This document shows positions 1 through 6,784 of a stretch of DNA of 13,982 nucleotides, piece after piece; the stretch's first letter is position 1, and the number at the start of each line of letters is the position of its first letter. The stretch covers positions 1,576 to 15,557 of the forward strand of contig DIUU01000010.1 of NCBI GenBank assembly GCA_002423145.1, in the 5' to 3' direction. A model generated the notes under the pieces. That model was given only the letters and a program-made list of their open reading frames with translations. It was not told the DNA's origin and made no database searches. The stretch is from Acholeplasmataceae bacterium UBA6150. GTDB lineage: Bacteria; Bacillota_I; Bacilli_A; Acholeplasmatales; UBA5453. Position numbers and translations under genes: made by a program.

Positions 1-60
1 CAACCTTGTATGTGGAAATATATTTACATGTTATTAAGGGTGAATTATGCTCTTAACTAA
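1..60 (+). CDS. Possible C-terminal tail of a gene entering from the left
   Basis: Frame 1 is open from the window edge to a TAA at 58-60 and encodes about 19 residues (QPCMWKYIYM then LLRVNYALN). It is rich in aromatic and hydrophobic residues, as the end of a membrane protein or a transferase might be. An open frame this short can occur by chance and no family is recognisable, so this is only a candidate. The upstream bases would settle it. Confidence 0.22.
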   Translation, partial: QPCMWKYIYMLLRVNYALN

Positions 61-366
61 GACAAAAATAGACTCTTAAGTCATAATATAAAAAATGAAC
101 TATTTTTAGATTTTCATACGGATGACACAAGATAGACAGTCCAACAGTGTGGCTTTCATAACTACAGACAGTCGCCAGTTCAGGATGGCACCAACCCGGA
201 ATAGGGAAACATCTTGACATATCAAAAATAGTATGATTTGGTCTTTATCAAGACTAAAAGTGTCTTTCGTTTTTCGAGGAATAAATTTTGTTATTTTGAT
301 CTACTCCATGTAACAGTTGCAAAGATATAGACAGTACTAAGTGTAGATTTTCATAGTAACAGACAG
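61..366. other. Gene-free, repeat-bearing decayed stretch
   Basis: No convincing coding sequence or RNA gene is seen here. The stretch contains short imperfect repeats, described separately, and ends where homology to a sugar aminotransferase begins abruptly. A plausible reading is scar tissue left by a past mobile-element insertion or deletion that removed the first half of the aminotransferase gene. That reading is inference, because no transposase fragment was recognised. Confidence 0.4.
132..172 (+). repeat. Imperfect direct repeat, copy 1
   Basis: Starts with ATAGACAGT (132-140), then GTGT, then TTTCATA (154-160), and ends with ACAGACAGT (164-172). The second copy at 327-367 has the same blocks in the same order with small indels. 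The 12-mer TAGATTTTCATA also occurs exactly at 107-118 and 344-355. This could be the remnant end of a mobile element, or a small repeat family. Confidence 0.5.
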
Positions 367-367
367 T
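327..367 (+). repeat. Imperfect direct repeat, copy 2
   Basis: Has the same order of blocks as copy 1: ATAGACAGT (327-335), GTGT (341-344), TTTTCATA (348-355) and ACAGACAGT (359-367). It ends exactly where the aminotransferase-like reading frame becomes recognisable, which suggests that the repeat marks the rearrangement breakpoint. Confidence 0.5.
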
Positions 368-846
368 TGTTGAATACCCCTCAAGGCAAGTACGATAATG
401 TTAGAATTGGTGTAAACTCTAGACTTGATACAGTTCAGGCTACTATATTAGATGTAAAGTTGTCTGCATTTATTAATCACGAACTGAAAGATGTGAACTT
501 GTTATATCAAAAGTATAATAGGCGATTAAAGAATGTAGTTGATATTCCAATTATTCCGAAGGGCTATTTGTCTAGTTTTGCACAATATACAATTAAACTC
601 AATTCTCAAAGTCAAAGAGATGGTTTAAAGACATTCTTAGCTAACAAAGGCATTCCAAGTATGATTTATTACACGAAAACAATGCATAATCAAACCGCTT
701 TCAAAGATTTGGATAATTCAGATATTGATTATCCGGTCTCAACGAATTTGTGTAAAACAGTATTATCACTACCAATGCATCCATATTTAACGGATAAAGA
801 AATTGATTTGGTTTGTTCATCTATTATTGATTACTTAAAGGGCTAA
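367..846 (+). pseudogene. C-terminal fragment of a DegT/DnrJ/EryC1/StrS sugar aminotransferase
   Basis: The 159-residue frame matches the C-terminal part of PLP-dependent nucleotide-sugar aminotransferases (WbpE/WecE type). The diagnostic block is KYDNVRIGVNSRLDTVQ near residues 8-24, in full-length members the segment just after the PLP-lysine region, and it is followed by ILDVKL. Family members are usually about 360-400 residues. This fragment lacks the N-terminal half and therefore the Schiff-base lysine, so it cannot be catalytic. The apparent start is a TTG with no convincing ribosome binding site, and the frame upstream is closed at 328-330. Similar enzymes aminate UDP- or dTDP-keto-sugars for surface polysaccharides. 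The fragment is probably the remnant of such a gene. Confidence 0.8.
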
Positions 847-902
847 ATGATTGCAATTTAGCACCAATAAGTCACAGTAATTTTTTGAATAAGATTTAAC
901 AT

Positions 903-928
903 AGAGCACTTTTAAATGTGCTCTTTTT
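903..928 (+). terminator. Rho-independent terminator (or leader hairpin) before ilvE
   Basis: A perfect 7-bp stem, AGAGCAC (903-909) and GTGCTCT (918-924), with an 8-nt loop is followed by a run of T. It most simply ends transcription of the upstream remnant. It also lies only about 20 bases before the ilvE start, with no clear promoter between, so it could act as an attenuator in an ilvE leader. Confidence 0.7.
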
Positions 929-931
929 AAT

Positions 932-940
932 AAGGTGAGG
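932..940 (+). promoter_or_regulatory. Ribosome binding site of ilvE
   Basis: AAGGTGAGG lies 7 bases before the ATG at 948 and fixes that start. The resulting N-terminus matches the family (GFGKHFTGHMF about 20 residues in). Confidence 0.75.
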
Positions 941-947
941 TAACTAT

Positions 948-2009
948 ATGCTAATAACTTTATCATACTCTAACAGTAAGAAATCTAAACCTAAATCCTC
1001 AGTATGGGGCTTTGGAAAACACTTCACGGGCCACATGTTCACGATGGACTACAATAAGACTTCTGGATGGACTAACCCCCAAATAGTTCCTTTTGATGAT
1101 TTATCCATAAGTCCATCCACCAGTGTTTTTCATTATGCACAAAGTGTCTTTGAAGGCTTAAAAGCCTATTTAAATGAAAAAGGCGAAATAGTTTTATTTC
1201 GTCCATATGAGAATGCAAAAAGGTTTAAGAAGTCTTGTATCCGTATGGCGATGCCTTATATCGAAGAAGATGACTTTGTAGAAGCCATATCTGAATTGGT
1301 TAAAGTAGATAAAGGTTGGATTCCAACAGAGAAAGGCACATCTTTATATATTAGACCCTTTATGTTCGCAACCGATGAGGTATTAGGTGTTCATCCAAGT
1401 AACACCTATAAATTCATCATTATATTATCACCTGTAGGTCATTATTATCCAAATGGACTAAAACCAGTATCTATCAGTATTAATCCAATCTACTCCAGAT
1501 CATTCTTTGGAGGCACTGGAGATGTTAAATGTTCTGCCAATTACTCCATGTCTTTATTAGCTCAAAAAGAAGCTAAAGAAAAAGGCTTTGATCAAGTCTT
1601 ATGGTTAGGCGGTAAAAATCATGATATCATCGCAGAAGTCGGTGCGATGAATATCATGTTTGCTTTTGAGAATAAAGTCATTACCCCAAGACTCGATGGT
1701 ACCATTTTAGCCGGTGTTACAAGAGACTCAGTCATTACTCTATTAAAAGAATGGGGATATGAAGTATTAGAACAAGACATGACATACACTGAACTATTTG
1801 ATTATATTAATAAGAAAGAAATCAAAGAAGTCTTTGGTACCGGTACAGCAGCAACCATCTCACCAGTAGGTTTAATTGAATATAAGGGTACTAATTATCA
1901 CATTTCAGATACCATTGGACCTTTAGCTCAAAGACTATATGATACACTCTATCAGATTAAAACTAAATCATATTCAACACACAGAACATGGGTACACATC
2001 GTCAAATAA
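948..2009 (+). CDS. ilvE: Branched-chain amino acid aminotransferase (class IV, PLP)
   Basis: This 353-residue protein is of full family length. It interconverts leucine, isoleucine and valine with their 2-oxo acids, using 2-oxoglutarate/glutamate, in the cytoplasm. Visible landmarks are the substrate segment HYAQSVFEGLKAY (about 62-74) and the PLP lysine K194 in GGTGDVKCSANY. E230, in AEVGAMNI, is the glutamate expected to contact the pyridine nitrogen. The phosphate-loop block GTGTAATISPVG (297-308) is also present. The two residues after K194-C195 are Ser-Ala where most relatives have Gly-Gly, a mild oddity. The C-terminus ends TWVHIVK, broadly like other members. The gene is flanked by hairpins on both sides and looks monocistronic. 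Whether it makes or degrades branched-chain amino acids cannot be told, since no other ilv/leu genes are present. Confidence 0.93.
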   Translation: MLITLSYSNSKKSKPKSSVWGFGKHFTGHMFTMDYNKTSGWTNPQIVPFDDLSISPSTSVFHYAQSVFEGLKAYLNEKGEIVLFRPYENAKRFKKSCIRMAMPYIEEDDFVEAISELVKVDKGWIPTEKGTSLYIRPFMFATDEVLGVHPSNTYKFIIILSPVGHYYPNGLKPVSISINPIYSRSFFGGTGDVKCSANYSMSLLAQKEAKEKGFDQVLWLGGKNHDIIAEVGAMNIMFAFENKVITPRLDGTILAGVTRDSVITLLKEWGYEVLEQDMTYTELFDYINKKEIKEVFGTGTAATISPVGLIEYKGTNYHISDTIGPLAQRLYDTLYQIKTKSYSTHRTWVHIVK

Positions 2010-2036
2010 TCATTGACGAATGTACCTTTTCTTTTT
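1991..2036 (+). terminator. Terminator overlapping the 3' end of ilvE
   Basis: Left arm 1991-2005 and right arm 2013-2026 pair with one small bulge around a 7-nt loop, followed by TTTTCTTTTT (2027-2036). The last codons of ilvE form the left arm and the TAA stop (2007-2009) lies in the loop. Confidence 0.8.
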
Positions 2037-2066
2037 GATGATTTTAACGACACATATAAAAGTTAC

Positions 2067-2074
2067 GTTTAAGC
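2067..2074 (+). repeat. Left target-site duplication of the IS66 element
   Basis: GTTTAAGC lies immediately outside the left terminal repeat and is repeated exactly at 4525-4532 outside the right one. Eight base pairs is the known duplication length for IS66 transposition. Confidence 0.95.
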
Positions 2075-2088
2075 GTAAGCGTCAAATA
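2075..2088 (+). repeat. IS66 left inverted repeat core
   Basis: GTAAGCGTCAAATA is a perfect inverted match to 4511-4524. Ends beginning GTAAGCG are characteristic of IS66. Weaker similarity continues through GACG (2092-2095). Confidence 0.93.
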
Positions 2089-2102
2089 TTAGACGGATTT
2101 CA

Positions 2103-2132
2103 TTGTACATCCTAAACTGCTAAGATTAAAAT
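2103..2132 (+). promoter_or_regulatory. Probable promoter of tnpA
   Basis: TTGTAC (2103-2108) and TAAAAT (2127-2132) are separated by 18 bases, just inside the left end. A ribosome binding site AAGGCGG (2136-2142) follows, 8 bases before the tnpA ATG. Confidence 0.4.
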
Positions 2133-2150
2133 AAAAAGGCGGTTTATCAA

Positions 2151-2456
2151 ATGAAATCAATTCCAGAGAAAACAGACAAATGGCGCGTTCTTGTCAAGAA
2201 CTTCACCGAATCAGACTTAACCATGAAAGATTTTTGTCTTAAACATGATGTTAAAATCCACCAGCTACAGTATTGGTCAAAGAAATTTAAGCATGAATTA
2301 ACACCTACAAGCTTCTTAAAAATCATTAACCCAATTTATCATGTTCAAAAACCACTAACAATAGACTTTCAAGACTTACGAATTAACATTCCTGAATCCT
2401 ATAGTGAAGCTACCCTGATTGATCTGATTAAGACCTTACGGAAACTGGGTGATTAA
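2151..2456 (+). CDS. tnpA: IS66 family accessory protein TnpA (OrfA)
   Basis: A small 101-residue protein with a helix-turn-helix-like N-terminal half: W11, then DLTMKDFCLKHDV (about 22-34), then LQYWSKKFK (39-47). This pattern is typical of the first IS66 gene. In the family it is needed for transposition together with TnpB and TnpC, presumably through DNA binding, though its exact role is poorly defined. The ATG start is supported by AAGGCGG 8 bases upstream. The tnpB start follows only two bases after the stop, indicating co-translation. Confidence 0.85.
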   Translation: MKSIPEKTDKWRVLVKNFTESDLTMKDFCLKHDVKIHQLQYWSKKFKHELTPTSFLKIINPIYHVQKPLTIDFQDLRINIPESYSEATLIDLIKTLRKLGD

Positions 2457-2458
2457 CT

Positions 2459-2809
2459 TTGATCAACCTGGATAAAGTCAAAAACATCTATATCAGTCAT
2501 GAGTATACCGATATGAGAAAACAGGTCGATGGCCTTTCGATCATGATTCAAACGGTTCTTAAATTAGATCCGTTTGAACCTAGTTTGTTTGTCTTCTGTA
2601 ATAAGGGTAAGAACAGACTGAAGATACTTCACTTTGATAATGGCTTTTGGTTATACTACCACAGGTTAGAAAAAGGAAAGTTCAAGTGGCCGGATAAAGA
2701 AGGGTTATTCAACATCAGTTTTGAAGAGTTAAAGTGGTTCGTTAATGGCCATGAACTGCGACTTGAAACACGGAAATTTGAGTCTATAAAAAAGCTTGAT
2801 TTATACTAA
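2459..2809 (+). CDS. tnpB: IS66 family accessory protein TnpB (Orf2)
   Basis: This 116-residue protein matches the conserved TnpB family of IS66 elements, with the hallmark TDMRKQVDGLSIMI near residues 17-30. FCNKGKNRLKILHFDNGFWLYY (about 46-67) and the short lysine/tryptophan stretch around FKWP are also typical. Family members are about 115 residues, so it is full length. It starts at TTG (2459), two bases after the tnpA stop. The ribosome binding site is weak (GGGTGAT within the tnpA end), so translation is probably coupled to tnpA. Its biochemical function in transposition is not settled. Confidence 0.9.
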   Translation: MINLDKVKNIYISHEYTDMRKQVDGLSIMIQTVLKLDPFEPSLFVFCNKGKNRLKILHFDNGFWLYYHRLEKGKFKWPDKEGLFNISFEELKWFVNGHELRLETRKFESIKKLDLY

Positions 2810-2822
2810 AATACCGGATAAT

Positions 2823-2859
2823 AAAACGATAGAAAACGTTGATTTTTTATCGTTTTTTT
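2823..2859 (+). terminator. Terminator-like hairpin between tnpB and tnpC
   Basis: AAAACGATA (2823-2831) pairs perfectly with TATCGTTTT (2848-2856), with extra A/T pairing inside the loop, and the T run continues to 2859. It would end tnpAB transcripts and separate tnpC. It overlaps the -35 of the promoter that follows. Confidence 0.55.
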
Positions 2860-2867
2860 GATATAAT
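2839..2867 (+). promoter_or_regulatory. Internal promoter for tnpC
   Basis: TTGATT (2839-2844), a 17-bp spacer and a consensus TATAAT (2862-2867) that also has an extended TGA immediately upstream. It lies about 40 bases before the tnpC ATG and would give the transposase its own transcript. Confidence 0.55.
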
Positions 2868-2905
2868 TTTAAGTAGAGAAAAGCGCTTTATAATGGGGTA
2901 ATCTT

Positions 2906-4453
2906 ATGAATGAAAACATCAAAAAACTAATTGAAGAAAATCCTGACTTAGCACTTTTACTGAGCGAGAAAGATCATCAGATCAATAGTCTTACACAACA
3001 AGTCGATACCCTTAAATTTACCCTATCGAAATTCAATAAAGAACTCTTTGGTAAAAAGAGTGAACAGATGAAAAAGAGTGATGACGTTAACTTATTCAAC
3101 TTTAATGAGCCAGAAGAACACAGGAATTTAAACGCGGTTGAGCCTACCATTGAAAAGGTCATCACACGTAAGAAGACACTTAAAGAACAAGTAAAGACAG
3201 TTAAACAAAGAGAAATCATCTATGACTTAAATGAGGACCAAAAGACCTGCAGCGATTGTCATTCTACTTTAGTTGAAGTTGGTAGTAAGACTAGAGAAAC
3301 GATTGAAGTGATAAAAGAAGCCATTCAAGTGATGGAAAAGACAATTACATATAAGTGTCCGGTGTGTGGCGTATTTCATAAACAAGAAAGCCCACATCTA
3401 CCAATTGAAGGTAGTATCACTAGAGCGAGTCTACTCTCACAAGTCATTACAGATAAAACAGCGAATGCATTACCACTATATAGACAAAGCGAAGACTATA
3501 AGCGAATTGGTTTATCATTATCTAGACAAACCTTATCGAACTGGATGATTAAATCCAGTCAGCTTTTAGACATTATTTACCAACACATGAAACAAACGCT
3601 TTTAGGTAAAGACATCTTACACGTCGATGAAACGACGGTTCAAGTCTTAAAAGAAAATGGTAAACAAGCGAGTACGAAATCTTATATGTGGACTTATGTC
3701 ACAGGAGATTACGATCCTCAAATGGTGATCTATGAGTATCAACCCTCAAGAGCTGGTAAACATACGAGAGATTTTTTAAGTGTCTTCAAAGGCTACTTAC
3801 AAGTCGATGGTTATCAGGGCTATAATCTCGTTAAAGACGTCACCATCGTTGGATGTTTAGCCCATGTAAGACGCAAGTTTTACGATATCTATGTTACGCT
3901 GTCTGATGAGGCTAAAAAAGATAGTAATACGAAAACAGCACTCGATTACTGTAATCGAATCTATCATCTAGATAAAGAGTCAAAATCGTTGTCAGTTGAC
4001 GATAGATACACATTTAAACAAACAACCATCAAACCAGTCATGACTGAGTTTAAGGCATGGTTAGATGATAAATCACTAACGTGTGCATTAGAGTCAAGTT
4101 TCGGTAAAGCGATCGTTTATGCCATCCACACTTTACCACAAGTCATGAATTATCTAAACGATGGTAGGTTATCCATTGATAACAATAAAGCTGAAAGAGC
4201 GATTAAGCCCTTCGTGATTGGTAGAAAGAATTGGCTTTTTTCTAACACACCAAATGGTGCAGATTCAAGTGCCTTATTATATTCCATCACCCAGAGTTGT
4301 TTGATGAATGAGCTTAATCCTTATAAATACTACACTTATATCTTAGACCATTTAGCTAACTCAAAAGTAAATGAGTTAAAACTAGATGAGTTAATGCCTT
4401 ATAGTGAAAAGATGGTTTCTAAATTTCATATGACCAAAGGGACTGATAAGTAG
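2906..4453 (+). CDS. tnpC: IS66 family transposase TnpC (DDE)
   Basis: The 515-residue transposase catalyses strand cleavage and joining at the element ends. The N-terminal 20-45 region, with LTQQVDTLKFTLSKF, is a leucine-rich coiled coil followed by ELFGKKSEQ. A zinc-binding module follows, with C115, C118, C151 and C154 (CSDC and CPVC). The catalytic core has D241 (HVDET), D301 (QVDGYQGY) and E430 (NNKAERAIKP), with the typical GRKNWLF next to it. The C-terminal IS66 tail is LNPYKYYTYILDHL (470-483). Length and motifs are those of an intact enzyme. The ATG at 2906 is preceded by GGGG (2895-2898). The 96-bp gap from tnpB holds a hairpin and a promoter, so it may be transcribed separately. 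Confidence 0.95.
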   Translation: MNENIKKLIEENPDLALLLSEKDHQINSLTQQVDTLKFTLSKFNKELFGKKSEQMKKSDDVNLFNFNEPEEHRNLNAVEPTIEKVITRKKTLKEQVKTVKQREIIYDLNEDQKTCSDCHSTLVEVGSKTRETIEVIKEAIQVMEKTITYKCPVCGVFHKQESPHLPIEGSITRASLLSQVITDKTANALPLYRQSEDYKRIGLSLSRQTLSNWMIKSSQLLDIIYQHMKQTLLGKDILHVDETTVQVLKENGKQASTKSYMWTYVTGDYDPQMVIYEYQPSRAGKHTRDFLSVFKGYLQVDGYQGYNLVKDVTIVGCLAHVRRKFYDIYVTLSDEAKKDSNTKTALDYCNRIYHLDKESKSLSVDDRYTFKQTTIKPVMTEFKAWLDDKSLTCALESSFGKAIVYAIHTLPQVMNYLNDGRLSIDNNKAERAIKPFVIGRKNWLFSNTPNGADSSALLYSITQSCLMNELNPYKYYTYILDHLANSKVNELKLDELMPYSEKMVSKFHMTKGTDK

Positions 4454-4476
4454 TCACCTTATTTAAGTAACGACTA

Positions 4477-4501
4477 AGATCTGAGCCATCAGGTCTTTTT
4501 T
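4477..4501 (+). terminator. Terminator after tnpC
   Basis: AGATCTGA (4477-4484) pairs with TCAGGTCT (4489-4496), with one T-G wobble and a GCCA loop, followed by six T. It ends the transposase transcript just inside the right end of the element and would limit read-through into the lipoprotein gene. Confidence 0.8.
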
Positions 4502-4510
4502 GACGTCCGT

Positions 4511-4524
4511 TATTTGACGCTTAC
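4511..4524 (-). repeat. IS66 right inverted repeat core
   Basis: TATTTGACGCTTAC is the exact reverse complement of 2075-2088. It contains TTGACG pointing outward, which can serve as a -35 box for the neighbour. Confidence 0.93.
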
Positions 4525-4542
4525 GTTTAAGCCATATATAAA
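4514..4542 (+). promoter_or_regulatory. Hybrid promoter formed at the IS66 right junction
   Basis: TTGACG (4514-4519) lies inside the right inverted repeat. TATAAA (4537-4542) lies in the flanking target DNA, after exactly 17 bases that include the duplicated GTTTAAGC. At the same place in the reconstructed empty site the -35 would read ATAAAA. Transcription would begin near 4550, about 45 bases before the lipoprotein ATG. Confidence 0.45.
4525..4532 (+). repeat. Right target-site duplication of the IS66 element
   Basis: GTTTAAGC is identical to 2067-2074. An exact match means little decay since insertion. Confidence 0.95.
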
Positions 4543-4554
4543 CATCAATACTGG

Positions 4555-4563
4555 TGATATAAT
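4555..4563 (+). promoter_or_regulatory. Extended -10 promoter of the large lipoprotein gene
   Basis: TGATATAAT has a perfect -10 with the TGN extension. No good -35 lies at 16-18 bp. It could be the native promoter that existed before the insertion, with a start near 4570. Confidence 0.45.
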
Positions 4564-4594
4564 GAAATCAATGATTGTCGTTGGAGGTAAAGAA

Positions 4595-6715
4595 ATGAAG
4601 CATAAGTATATGTTATTACTATTTATTACAATGGTATTTGTCTTAGCAGCATGCAACAAAAGGTCCTATGAAGAAGATCATCGAACAGTCCCTACTTACT
4701 TAGGAATGACTGCTTCAAATACGTTACCCTCTTTAGGAGAAGCAAGTAACAGTGATTCAAGTTTACTGAGCACTGCAGTGAATCAGGATGATCCTTTTGG
4801 TACTTTTGATGAAGGGACCATTGAAGATTTCATCGATGAACTCTATCCAACAACCATATCTTACGACATCGATTTTTATACAAAAACCAATAAATATGTC
4901 TATATTTCAGTCAAACTGAGTAATCCAGATCAGTTTGACATTTATTCTATCAACTTAAATGGAAAAACCTATCAATCCATTTTGTTTGAAAATGGGTCTA
5001 ATAATGAAAACATCATATTGAAGTTGGGCACCGGGGATTTAACAGGCATAAAGGAAATGATTATTTATGATATTAAATATAATGACGGGATAGTGTTGAA
5101 GGATGTCATATTAGAAGGGGATCAGATACTGACACTAGGTATCGAGCATATATTTCTGCCCTATGTTACTATTCAAAATGAAACAATCGACACTGGGTCG
5201 ATCTCACTTGAAATAAACTTATCAGATTTAACCAGTTTAAGCACGATGAATAAAGTAGTATTATTTGATGGTGATTCAATCATCCAATCCAAAGACTTAA
5301 CCATTGGTTTAAATAATATCACCTTTGATCAATTAAACTACAACACATTATATCAATACGCCATTATCTCAAAGTTTGATCAATTAGATGGTTTGAATGC
5401 ATCTGTAAGAATCTTATCCAAAAAAGCTTTTTATACACCACACATCATTCAATTAGCCAATACCCAGGTTACAGAATCCAGTATCGCTTTTGATGTTGTT
5501 TTATTAGATGATGATTACATCGGAAATGTATCTGTTATTGAAATTTACAAAGAGGATGTATTATTGAGTTCTGTAATGGCTGTGTCACATGAAACAATGA
5601 CGGGGTTATTGTCAAATAGTGTTTATACCATTAAAGTGAAGTATGATTACAACTTAAATGATGGACAAGGTCTCCAATCGTTATGGTTAACACAAGACAT
5701 AACCACCTTAAGTAAACCAGAACCTAACATTCAAGTAGACAATATTACACCGACACAAGACAGTTTTTCATTTGACATAACCTTGACCAATGTAGACGAC
5801 ACGGGTCAAATAACAAACATTGAGTTATTAAAAGATGATGTCTTTGTTACGCAATTATCTGATTTATCCGTATTAGAATTTACGAACCTAAAATCCAATC
5901 ATGAGTATACCCTAAAGATCACATGTACGTATGATCCTAATGAAGGAAATGGACTATCGACGGTTGTAAAAACTGTGTCTGTAAAAACCTTATCTAAATC
6001 AGAACCAATGGTCATATTGAACCATCTAATACCAACCGCTAACAGTATCGAATTTGATTTGGATTTTATCGATATAGACTCGGTAGGATCAATTACAGCC
6101 ATTCAGTTATACAGCGATAATATATTCATGCAAACCTTACCCGATTTATCGACAAATGTATTTACGAATTTATCACCAGATACACCATACGAAATACGAG
6201 TCACCTATCAATATGATTTGTGTGACGGGACAGGCATGAAATCAAATACCATCACCATAGATAAATATCTAAACAATATAACATCGCTCAATGAAGGTGA
6301 TTTCACCATCAAAGGCATAAATTTGGAAACAGGTGATATACCAGCAGAAATGCATGGTTTTGAAGCGATTCTTAATCATAATAATAGTTCAACAACGATC
6401 AATGCAGCAGTGATAGAATCATATCACTTTGTACAGGGTAAGGATTATGTCATTCAATTTGAAATCAAAGACACATTGGTTACTAACGCAACCCTATCCA
6501 CTTGGTGTGCATTTCCGACTGACTTCAACATCATCTTACAAAATTTCAGTTTGAGCGATGAGTTTACCAAAATCGAAACCACATTCACATGGGTTGCTGC
6601 TACACAGACAGCAGAAGTGCATATCATATACTTGAGTTATGGTATCGATAGCACAACCCATTTGAAAAACGTCGTCATTGCTGAATGCCAAGACATAAAG
6701 ACACTAATTGATTAG
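4595..6715 (+). CDS. Large surface lipoprotein with repeated beta-sandwich-like modules
   Basis: The protein has 706 residues from the ATG at 4595, chosen because GGAGGT (4583-4588) sits 6 bases upstream and the frame then opens with a lipoprotein signal: MKHK, a hydrophobic core, and lipobox LAAC with C20. An acidic Ser-rich linker (about 25-80) follows. Residues about 190-560 contain consecutive similar modules of roughly 90 residues (near 190-280, 283-372, 376-466 and 471-556), with a more divergent one at about 88-180. Three modules share an ending of the type Y-DY/DP/DL, then N/C-D/E-G-x-G (349-358, 446-454, 540-547), and two are joined by TLSK. Fibronectin type III-like folding is plausible. 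The last part (about 565-697), with FVQGKDYVIQFEI and HLKNVVI, resembles carbohydrate-binding jelly rolls. No catalytic motif is seen. It is probably a membrane-anchored adhesion or glycan-binding protein, and its partner is unknown. Confidence 0.7.
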   Translation: MKHKYMLLLFITMVFVLAACNKRSYEEDHRTVPTYLGMTASNTLPSLGEASNSDSSLLSTAVNQDDPFGTFDEGTIEDFIDELYPTTISYDIDFYTKTNKYVYISVKLSNPDQFDIYSINLNGKTYQSILFENGSNNENIILKLGTGDLTGIKEMIIYDIKYNDGIVLKDVILEGDQILTLGIEHIFLPYVTIQNETIDTGSISLEINLSDLTSLSTMNKVVLFDGDSIIQSKDLTIGLNNITFDQLNYNTLYQYAIISKFDQLDGLNASVRILSKKAFYTPHIIQLANTQVTESSIAFDVVLLDDDYIGNVSVIEIYKEDVLLSSVMAVSHETMTGLLSNSVYTIKVKYDYNLNDGQGLQSLWLTQDITTLSKPEPNIQVDNITPTQDSFSFDITLTNVDDTGQITNIELLKDDVFVTQLSDLSVLEFTNLKSNHEYTLKITCTYDPNEGNGLSTVVKTVSVKTLSKSEPMVILNHLIPTANSIEFDLDFIDIDSVGSITAIQLYSDNIFMQTLPDLSTNVFTNLSPDTPYEIRVTYQYDLCDGTGMKSNTITIDKYLNNITSLNEGDFTIKGINLETGDIPAEMHGFEAILNHNNSSTTINAAVIESYHFVQGKDYVIQFEIKDTLVTNATLSTWCAFPTDFNIILQNFSLSDEFTKIETTFTWVAATQTAEVHIIYLSYGIDSTTHLKNVVIAECQDIKTLID

Positions 6716-6727
6716 CGTTAGAATACA

Positions 6728-6749
6728 TGTTTGATTGAACACAATTTTT
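6728..6749 (+). terminator. Weak terminator-like hairpin in the convergent gap
   Basis: TGTTT (6728-6732) pairs with GAACA (6737-6741), including one wobble, around a 4-nt loop, and TTTTT follows at 6745-6749. The stem is short. It is the only candidate in the 69-bp gap between the converging lipoprotein and repressor genes. Confidence 0.3.
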
Positions 6750-6784
6750 ACAGGATGAATAGAGTTTGATGATTATGGACAAAC

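Larger units (their letters stand above)
2075..4524 (+). mobile_element. Complete IS66-family insertion sequence
   Basis: The 2450-bp element carries the three-gene set of the IS66 family (tnpA, tnpB, tnpC). Its ends are inverted: GTAAGCGTCAAATA at 2075-2088 and its reverse complement at 4511-4524, with GACG conserved four bases further in. It is bounded by the exact 8-bp duplication GTTTAAGC. All three frames are open and the DDE residues are present, so it looks intact and probably active or recently active. It sits in the spacer between the ilvE terminator and the large lipoprotein gene. Without it the spacer would be about 127 bp. Confidence 0.96.

Noticed and set aside
842..862. Hairpin GCTAAAT/ATTTAGC at the stop of the aminotransferase remnant, considered as a terminator
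   Set aside because: No T run follows. The hairpin at 903-928 is the better terminator.
860..947. T-box riboswitch upstream of ilvE
   Set aside because: The space is too short and no conserved T-box sequence (AGGGTGG-type) is present.
2055..2085. Mirror-image outward promoter from the IS66 left end, running antisense into ilvE
   Set aside because: TTGACG is present on the minus strand, but at 17-18 bp only CTTTTA or TTTTAT is found, a poor -10.
4514..4594. N-terminal extension of the large lipoprotein beginning at TTG inside the IS66 right end
   Set aside because: It would place 27 residues before the signal peptide. The ATG at 4595 has GGAGGT at good spacing and gives a standard lipobox.
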